From positions 1 to 10,187 of the forward strand of contig CANHBU010000034.1 of the NCBI GenBank assembly GCA_947458345.1: 10,187 bases of DNA, given 5' to 3'. Below the pieces are notes generated by a model. The model did no database searches and was not told where the DNA came from. It was given only the letters and a program-made list of their open reading frames with translations. The position numbers were made by a program, and so were the translations under genes. This stretch comes from Comamonadaceae bacterium (GTDB lineage: Bacteria > Pseudomonadota > Gammaproteobacteria > Burkholderiales > Burkholderiaceae_C). Of this stretch, positions 6,666-10,187 are shown one piece after another (position 1 is the stretch's first letter; each line of letters opens with the position of its first letter).

Positions 6666-7469
6666 TTAGGAAGCGGCGCGCGCCTTGGCGGCGTGGGCCA
6701 GGAAATCGGCCAGGATGGGCGCATCGTCCAGCGTGCCCTGCTCCGGTCGGTGAAATTCGGGGTGCCACTGCACCGCCGCCAGATAGCTCGGGCCCCGCCA
6801 ACGGATGGCCTCAACGATGCGGTCGTGCGGGCAGTGCGCCTCCACCTCGAAGCCGGGCGCCAGGTCCTTGATGCCCTGGTGGTGCACGCTGTTGACCAGC
6901 GCCTCGGTGCGCCCACCAAGCACTTGGCTCAGGCGGCTGCCCGCCTCGATCGCCAGTGGGTGCAGGTTGTTGTCATAGGCCTGCGCATCGCGGTGCACCA
7001 GCGCATCGGGGCGCTGCGTCGGGATGTCCTGGTAGAGGCTGCCGCCATAGGCCACGTTGATCAGCTGCAGGCCGCGGCACACGCCAAGCACGGGCTTGCC
7101 CGCCTCGACAAAGGCGCGCACCAGAGCCTGGTCGTACTCGTCGCGCACACGGTCGCCGCTCCAGCGCTCTTGCAGCGGGGTTTCGCCATAGCTGCCAGGC
7201 CAGACATCGCTGCCGCCCATGAGCACCAGGGCGTCGAGCCACTGGGCAAAGTGCATGAAGTCCACATCGCTGCGCCGGGTCCGGCCGGTTGGACTGGGCA
7301 CCATCACCGCCAGGTCGCCCTGAGACATCACCCAGTGGGCCATGGACTCTTCCACGTAGTGCAGGGTCTTGCCGGTAAAGATGGGGCGTGTCGCGTCCGC
7401 ATGAAAAAAGCAGGCCGACACGCCGATCTTGAGCCGCTGCGAGAGCGATTTGGAGCCGCTGGCGTTCAT
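6666..7469 (-). CDS. class I glutamine amidotransferase-like gamma-glutamyl hydrolase (PuuD-type, peptidase C26)
   Basis: A 267-residue cytoplasmic hydrolase close in length to E. coli PuuD. The nucleophile C131 lies in GVCRGLQLINVAYGG, and the partner residues H236 and E238 lie in VQWHPEFH, completing the class I triad. MGGSDVWPGSYGE (84-96) and VNSVHHQG (192-199) are typical of the gamma-glutamyl-GABA hydrolase group. Family members cleave the gamma-glutamyl amide bond and free glutamate. The frame continues upstream to 7736 through the alcohol dehydrogenase, but ATG 7469, 13 nt after that gene's stop, gives the family N-terminus. GAGG fused to that stop (TGAGG) may serve as ribosome site, 11 nt from the ATG. 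Together with the synthetase at 8660-10069 it brackets a pathway running through glutamylated intermediates. The natural substrate need not be gamma-glutamyl-GABA; gamma-glutamylglycine or a homologue fits the neighbours better. Confidence 0.92.
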   Translation of the reverse strand: MNASGSKSLSQRLKIGVSACFFHADATRPIFTGKTLHYVEESMAHWVMSQGDLAVMVPSPTGRTRRSDVDFMHFAQWLDALVLMGGSDVWPGSYGETPLQERWSGDRVRDEYDQALVRAFVEAGKPVLGVCRGLQLINVAYGGSLYQDIPTQRPDALVHRDAQAYDNNLHPLAIEAGSRLSQVLGGRTEALVNSVHHQGIKDLAPGFEVEAHCPHDRIVEAIRWRGPSYLAAVQWHPEFHRPEQGTLDDAPILADFLAHAAKARAAS

Positions 7470-7482
7470 GGCAGAGCGGGCC

Positions 7483-8616
7483 TCACATTGCGGCCTGAAA
7501 CAGGCGCTCAAAATCGGCTCGGGTACAGGGCCGCGGGTTGGTCTGGTGGCAGCCGTCGGCCGTGGCGATGTCCACCAGGCGCTGCAGATGCTGCGGGCCC
7601 ACCCCGTGGCTGGCCAGGGTGCCCGTGATGCCGATGGAGCGCTTGAGTTGACGCAGCCAGGCCACGAACTGCGCGCCGCCGCCACTGATGCGGCAGACAT
7701 GGGCGAGTTCGTCAAACTTGGCCGGCGCCGACTCATGATTCCAGGCCATCACGGTATCGATCATCAGGGCGTTGGCCAGCCCGTGGTGCATGTCGCAGAC
7801 CGCGCCCAAGGCATGGGCGCAGGAATGCACCGCGCCCAAATCCTTCTGAAAGGCGATGGCGCCCATCATCGAGGACATCATCATGTCGCTGCGCGCCTGC
7901 AGATCTTGCGGCTGGTGCACCGCACGCTCGAGTGCGGCCGCGCCGATGCGCGTGCCCTCGAGCGCGATGCCGTCGCACAGCGGGTGGTAGGCCGGCGAGA
8001 GATAGCTCTCGATGTTGTGTGTCAGCGCATCCATGCCGGTGGCCGCCGTCACTGCCGCCGGCAAACCAAGGGTCAGCTCGGGATCGGCAAAGACGGTGCG
8101 CGCCAGAATGCGCGGGCTGAAGATGACCCGCTTGTGATGGCTCTCGTTTTCACTCACGACGCTCGAGCGTCCGACCTCTGAGCCCGTGCCCGAGGTGGTG
8201 GGCAGGGCCACAAAGTAGGGCAAGTCGCGCTCAATCGGGCGCACCTGCGGATGGTCCCAGGCGTACTCGATGATGTCGCCCGGGTGCGTGGCCATCAGGC
8301 CCACCACCTTGGCCACATCGAGCGAGGCACCACCGCCCAGGCCGATCACGGCATCGGCACCATGGTCCTTGAAGGCCTGGGCACCGGCCATGACCTGCGA
8401 GGCGCTCGGGTTGCCGTGCACGCCGGCATAGACAGCGACATCGAGTCCGTCCAGCAGAGCCTGAAACTGCGCGAGCACGGGCAGCGCCGCCAAGCCGCGG
8501 TCGGTGACGATGAGCGGACGGCGCACACCGGCATCGCGCAGGTGGCTGGCCACCTGGTGGCGCGCGCCGGCGCCAAAGACGATGGGGCAGGGAAAAGCAA
8601 AACGCGCGAGGGTCAC
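7483..8616 (-). CDS. iron-type (group III) NAD(P)-dependent alcohol dehydrogenase
   Basis: A 377-residue dehydrogenase with both domains of the family. The nucleotide-binding part holds GLGGGASLDVAK (92-103) and LPTTSGTGSEV (138-148). The metal site is complete: D196 and H200 in GMDALTHNIES, H264 in GAVHSCAHALGA, and H278 in DMHHGLAN; H268 matches the active-site histidine of lactaldehyde:propanediol oxidoreductase. Members interconvert primary or secondary alcohols and aldehydes or ketones. Two in-frame GTGs compete. AGGAG (8622-8626) overlaps the first (8622) and lies 5 nt before the second (8616), so I chose 8616. The gene sits between the gamma-glutamylamide synthetase (43 nt) and the gamma-glutamyl hydrolase (13 nt), implying that a glutamylated alcohol is oxidised. 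Puu clusters normally carry the FAD oxidase PuuB for the oxidation step, so this enzyme marks a different substrate. Maleylacetate reductase is a related alternative but does not fit the context. Confidence 0.93.
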   Translation of the reverse strand: MTLARFAFPCPIVFGAGARHQVASHLRDAGVRRPLIVTDRGLAALPVLAQFQALLDGLDVAVYAGVHGNPSASQVMAGAQAFKDHGADAVIGLGGGASLDVAKVVGLMATHPGDIIEYAWDHPQVRPIERDLPYFVALPTTSGTGSEVGRSSVVSENESHHKRVIFSPRILARTVFADPELTLGLPAAVTAATGMDALTHNIESYLSPAYHPLCDGIALEGTRIGAAALERAVHQPQDLQARSDMMMSSMMGAIAFQKDLGAVHSCAHALGAVCDMHHGLANALMIDTVMAWNHESAPAKFDELAHVCRISGGGAQFVAWLRQLKRSIGITGTLASHGVGPQHLQRLVDIATADGCHQTNPRPCTRADFERLFQAAM

Positions 8617-8621
8617 GGTCA

Positions 8622-8626
8622 CTCCT
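8622..8626 (-). promoter_or_regulatory. Shine-Dalgarno site deciding the alcohol dehydrogenase start
   Basis: AGGAG on the minus strand. It overlaps the GTG at 8620-8622, which therefore cannot be the start it serves, and lies 5 nt before the next in-frame GTG at 8614-8616. Confidence 0.7.
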
Positions 8627-8659
8627 GATGAAAAACAGCCGGTTGCAGGTCTGGGGCGA

Positions 8660-10069
8660 TCAAATGATTTCGAAGTATCGCTTGAGCTCCCAGTCGGTCA
8701 CCGCATCGAGCCACTGGCGCCACTCCCAGCGCCGCGTGGCCGCGTAATGGTCGACAAACGCGTCGCCCAGCCAGTCGCGGGCGATGTCTGAGCGCTCGAA
8801 GGCCGCAGTGGTCTCGATCAGGCTGCGCGGCGCGCGCGCAATATGCTCGCCGCCTTCGTTGGTGCCACGGATCGGTGGGGCGGTGAGCTTGAGACCCTTT
8901 TCCACGCCGTGCAGGCCAGCGGCGATCACCGCCGCCATGGCCAGGTAGGGGTTGACATCGGCACCGGGGCAGCGCGTCTCGAGCCGGGTGGACTTGGGCG
9001 AGCCGGCAATGACGCGAAAGCTCGCGGTGCGGTTGTCAATTCCCCAGGTGGGCTTGACCGGCGCCCAAAAGCCATCGACCAGGCGCTTGTAGCTGTTGAC
9101 GGTGGGCCAGAACATGGGCGCAAACTCCATCAGGCAGGCGACCTGGCCGGCCAGATAGCTCTCAAACAGCGCGCTCATGCCGCGTTGGCCGCGGGCGTCA
9201 TAAAACAAATTGGTCTTGCCGTCCGACAGGCTCTGGTGGATGTGCCCGGAGCAGCCCGGATACTGCTGCGACCACTTGGCCATGAAGCTGGGCATGATGC
9301 CAAAACGCTTGCCGATCTCTTTGGCGCCAGTCTTAAACAAGATCGCCCGATCGGCCGCCTCCAGCGCGCCTGAAAACGCGATCGCAACCTCGTACACGCC
9401 TGGGCCGGTTTCGGTGTGCAGGCCCTCGATCGGCACTCTGAAGGCGGCCATCTCGTCCATCAAGGCATTGAAAAAACCGCGCTGATCGCCCATGCGCAGC
9501 AGCGAATAGCCAAACATGCCCGGTGTGATCGGCTCGGGGCCCACGCCGCGCTTGCCCGCCCAGGACTGCGGCGTTTCGGCAAAGTTGAACCATTCGAACT
9601 CCATCCCGGCCATGGGCTGCAGGCCCATCTTGTGCGCACGCTCGAGCACCCGTTTGAGCGTCTGGCGCGGGCACACCGGGTAGGCGCTGCCATCGGCGTT
9701 GACAAACTCGCCCAGAAAAAAAGGCACGTTGGCGTCCCAGGGCACACGCCGGCCGGTGTCCAGATCGAGCCGGGCCAGCGCATCGGGAAAGCCATGCTGC
9801 CAACCCGTGACCGTGGTGTTGTCGTAGCACTGGTCATGCGCGTCCCAGCCAAAGACCACGTCGCAAAAGCCGAAGCCACCTGCCGGGTACGGCTGCGCAG
9901 CGCTCAAGAACTTGTCGATGTGCAAGATCTTGCCGCGCAGGATGCCGTCGATGTCGCTGACGGCCACCTTGACCTTGCCCGCGCCGCTTTTTTTCAGCTC
10001 GGCCAGCGCCGGATGGAGCGCCGCAGATCGCGTCGCAGGTCGTTTTCGCGTCGCCGATGAAGAGGCCAT
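8660..10069 (-). CDS. glutamine-synthetase-family gamma-glutamylamide (amine) synthetase, PuuA/GlnA4/IpuC-like
   Basis: A 469-residue enzyme of the glutamine synthetase superfamily. By family it uses ATP to activate glutamate and forms an amide with an amine. Metal and substrate residues are in place: E157 and E159 in GMEFEWFNF, E220 and E227 in HTETGPGVYEV, H276 in GCSGHIHQS, R329 in SYKRLVDG, R347 in NRTASFR, and E364/R366 in LETRCPGADVNPY. The DGSS segment that forms the ammonium site in true glutamine synthetase is absent; the corresponding region reads FCDVVFGWDAHDQ. The NLYDLPP adenylylation site is also missing. Both point to an amine rather than ammonia as acceptor. ATG 10069 is chosen because AAGGAG (10076-10081) lies 6 nt upstream. 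It heads the operon with the dehydrogenases and hydrolase. Candidate amines are ethanolamine or another amino alcohol; putrescine cannot be excluded. Confidence 0.93.
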   Translation of the reverse strand: MASSSATRKRPATRSAALHPALAELKKSGAGKVKVAVSDIDGILRGKILHIDKFLSAAQPYPAGGFGFCDVVFGWDAHDQCYDNTTVTGWQHGFPDALARLDLDTGRRVPWDANVPFFLGEFVNADGSAYPVCPRQTLKRVLERAHKMGLQPMAGMEFEWFNFAETPQSWAGKRGVGPEPITPGMFGYSLLRMGDQRGFFNALMDEMAAFRVPIEGLHTETGPGVYEVAIAFSGALEAADRAILFKTGAKEIGKRFGIMPSFMAKWSQQYPGCSGHIHQSLSDGKTNLFYDARGQRGMSALFESYLAGQVACLMEFAPMFWPTVNSYKRLVDGFWAPVKPTWGIDNRTASFRVIAGSPKSTRLETRCPGADVNPYLAMAAVIAAGLHGVEKGLKLTAPPIRGTNEGGEHIARAPRSLIETTAAFERSDIARDWLGDAFVDHYAATRRWEWRQWLDAVTDWELKRYFEII

Positions 10070-10075
10070 GTCGTG

Positions 10076-10081
10076 CTCCTT
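10076..10081 (-). promoter_or_regulatory. strong Shine-Dalgarno site of the synthetase gene
   Basis: AAGGAG, 6 nt before ATG 10069. It begins only a few bases after the U-tract of the preceding terminator, so translation can start only on transcripts that pass that terminator. Confidence 0.8.
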
Positions 10082-10087
10082 GCTAAG

Positions 10088-10123
10088 AAAAAAAGGGCGC
10101 CGGCTCAAGACAGGGCCGGCGCC
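10088..10123 (-). terminator. intrinsic terminator directly upstream of the synthetase gene
   Basis: On the minus strand GGCGCCGGC (10123-10115) and GCCGGCGCC (10104-10096) form a perfect 9-bp GC stem around a 10-nt loop. One C and then seven T residues (10094-10088) follow. The 5' arm encodes the last codons of the upstream reading frame, and that frame's TGA (10107-10105) falls in the loop. It ends 18 nt before the synthetase ATG, so no separate promoter fits between them. Either the operon promoter lies inside the upstream gene or this hairpin acts as an attenuator read through under some conditions. Confidence 0.8.
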
Positions 10124-10187
10124 GCGCTGGCAATACCGAGCGCCTTGAGCGCCAGCGCGACAGCGTGCACCGCCTGCTGCATCTGCA
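10105..10187 (-). CDS. partial reading frame, C-terminal end, product not recognised
   Basis: An open frame enters from the right edge and ends at TGA 10107-10105. The last residues are MQQAVHAVALALKALG, then IASAAPALS. Composition is alanine- and leucine-rich and suggests an amphipathic C-terminal helix. It is the likely end of a co-oriented gene, because the stop lies in an intrinsic terminator. I do not recognise the family from 26 codons. An ATG at 10182 is in frame, so a 25-residue leader peptide ahead of the terminator is a less likely alternative; any ribosome site would lie outside the window. Confidence 0.5.
   Translation of the reverse strand, partial: QMQQAVHAVALALKALGIASAAPALS

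Noticed and set aside
5252..6871. 539-codon plus-strand open frame opposite the aldehyde dehydrogenase
   Set aside because: Composition is that of antisense GC-rich sequence, and the opposite strand carries all aldehyde dehydrogenase catalytic motifs.
6650..6919. N-terminal extension of the aldehyde dehydrogenase frame to 6919
   Set aside because: It would overlap the amidotransferase by about 250 nt and adds Arg/Trp-rich sequence unlike the family; ATG 6649 gives the normal N-terminus.
7470..7736. N-terminal extension of the amidotransferase frame to 7736
   Set aside because: It overlaps the end of the alcohol dehydrogenase, and the added residues have no family match.
8660..10069. Housekeeping glutamine synthetase GlnA
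   Set aside because: The ammonium-site DGSS and the adenylylation motif are missing, and the neighbours are amine-catabolic rather than ntrBC.

Overview
The window looks like a chromosomal segment of a GC-rich betaproteobacterium, most likely Burkholderiales and Comamonadaceae-like. The reasons are base composition, gene families typical of that group (orphan LivJ-type binding protein, LysR regulators, a relic of a Bug/TctC-type solute-binding protein) and tight minus-strand operons. This placement is inferred from gene content; no rRNA or marker gene is present. I see no tRNA, rRNA, insertion sequence or CRISPR array.

Right half (about 4582-10187, minus strand): a five-gene operon. In transcription order it encodes a glutamine-synthetase-like gamma-glutamylamide synthetase, an iron-type alcohol dehydrogenase, a class I amidotransferase-type gamma-glutamyl hydrolase (PuuD-like), an NAD(P)-dependent aldehyde dehydrogenase, and a HAD-IB phosphatase. 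Gaps are 43, 13, 17 and 10 nt. The set resembles the Puu putrescine pathway, but an alcohol dehydrogenase stands where Puu has the FAD oxidase PuuB. The most economical reading is catabolism of an amino alcohol such as ethanolamine: glutamylate the amine, oxidise alcohol to aldehyde to acid, then release glutamate and an amino acid. A strong intrinsic terminator lies directly in front of the first gene and overlaps the end of a further upstream reading frame that is cut by the window edge.

Middle (3350-4585): a 378-nt non-coding stretch followed by a plus-strand Nudix hydrolase of the DUF4743 type, which meets the HAD gene tail to tail with overlapping stop codons. The non-coding stretch holds, in order, a 12-bp imperfect tandem repeat upstream of the regulator, a good sigma-70 promoter pointing right, a strong ribosome binding site with a GTG start, and a short C-terminal relic of a Bug/TctC binding protein. 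The relic's promoter may now drive the Nudix gene.

Left part (25-3349, minus strand): a LysR-type regulator carrying two consecutive LysR helix-turn-helix domains, then an exported branched-chain-amino-acid-type ABC binding protein without its permease, then an alpha/beta hydrolase 20 nt behind it. These three probably form a small uptake/hydrolysis unit with its regulator; the substrate cannot be read from sequence.

The palindrome GCTCGAGC recurs ten times by eye across the window, far more than base composition suggests, and is reported as a separate observation.
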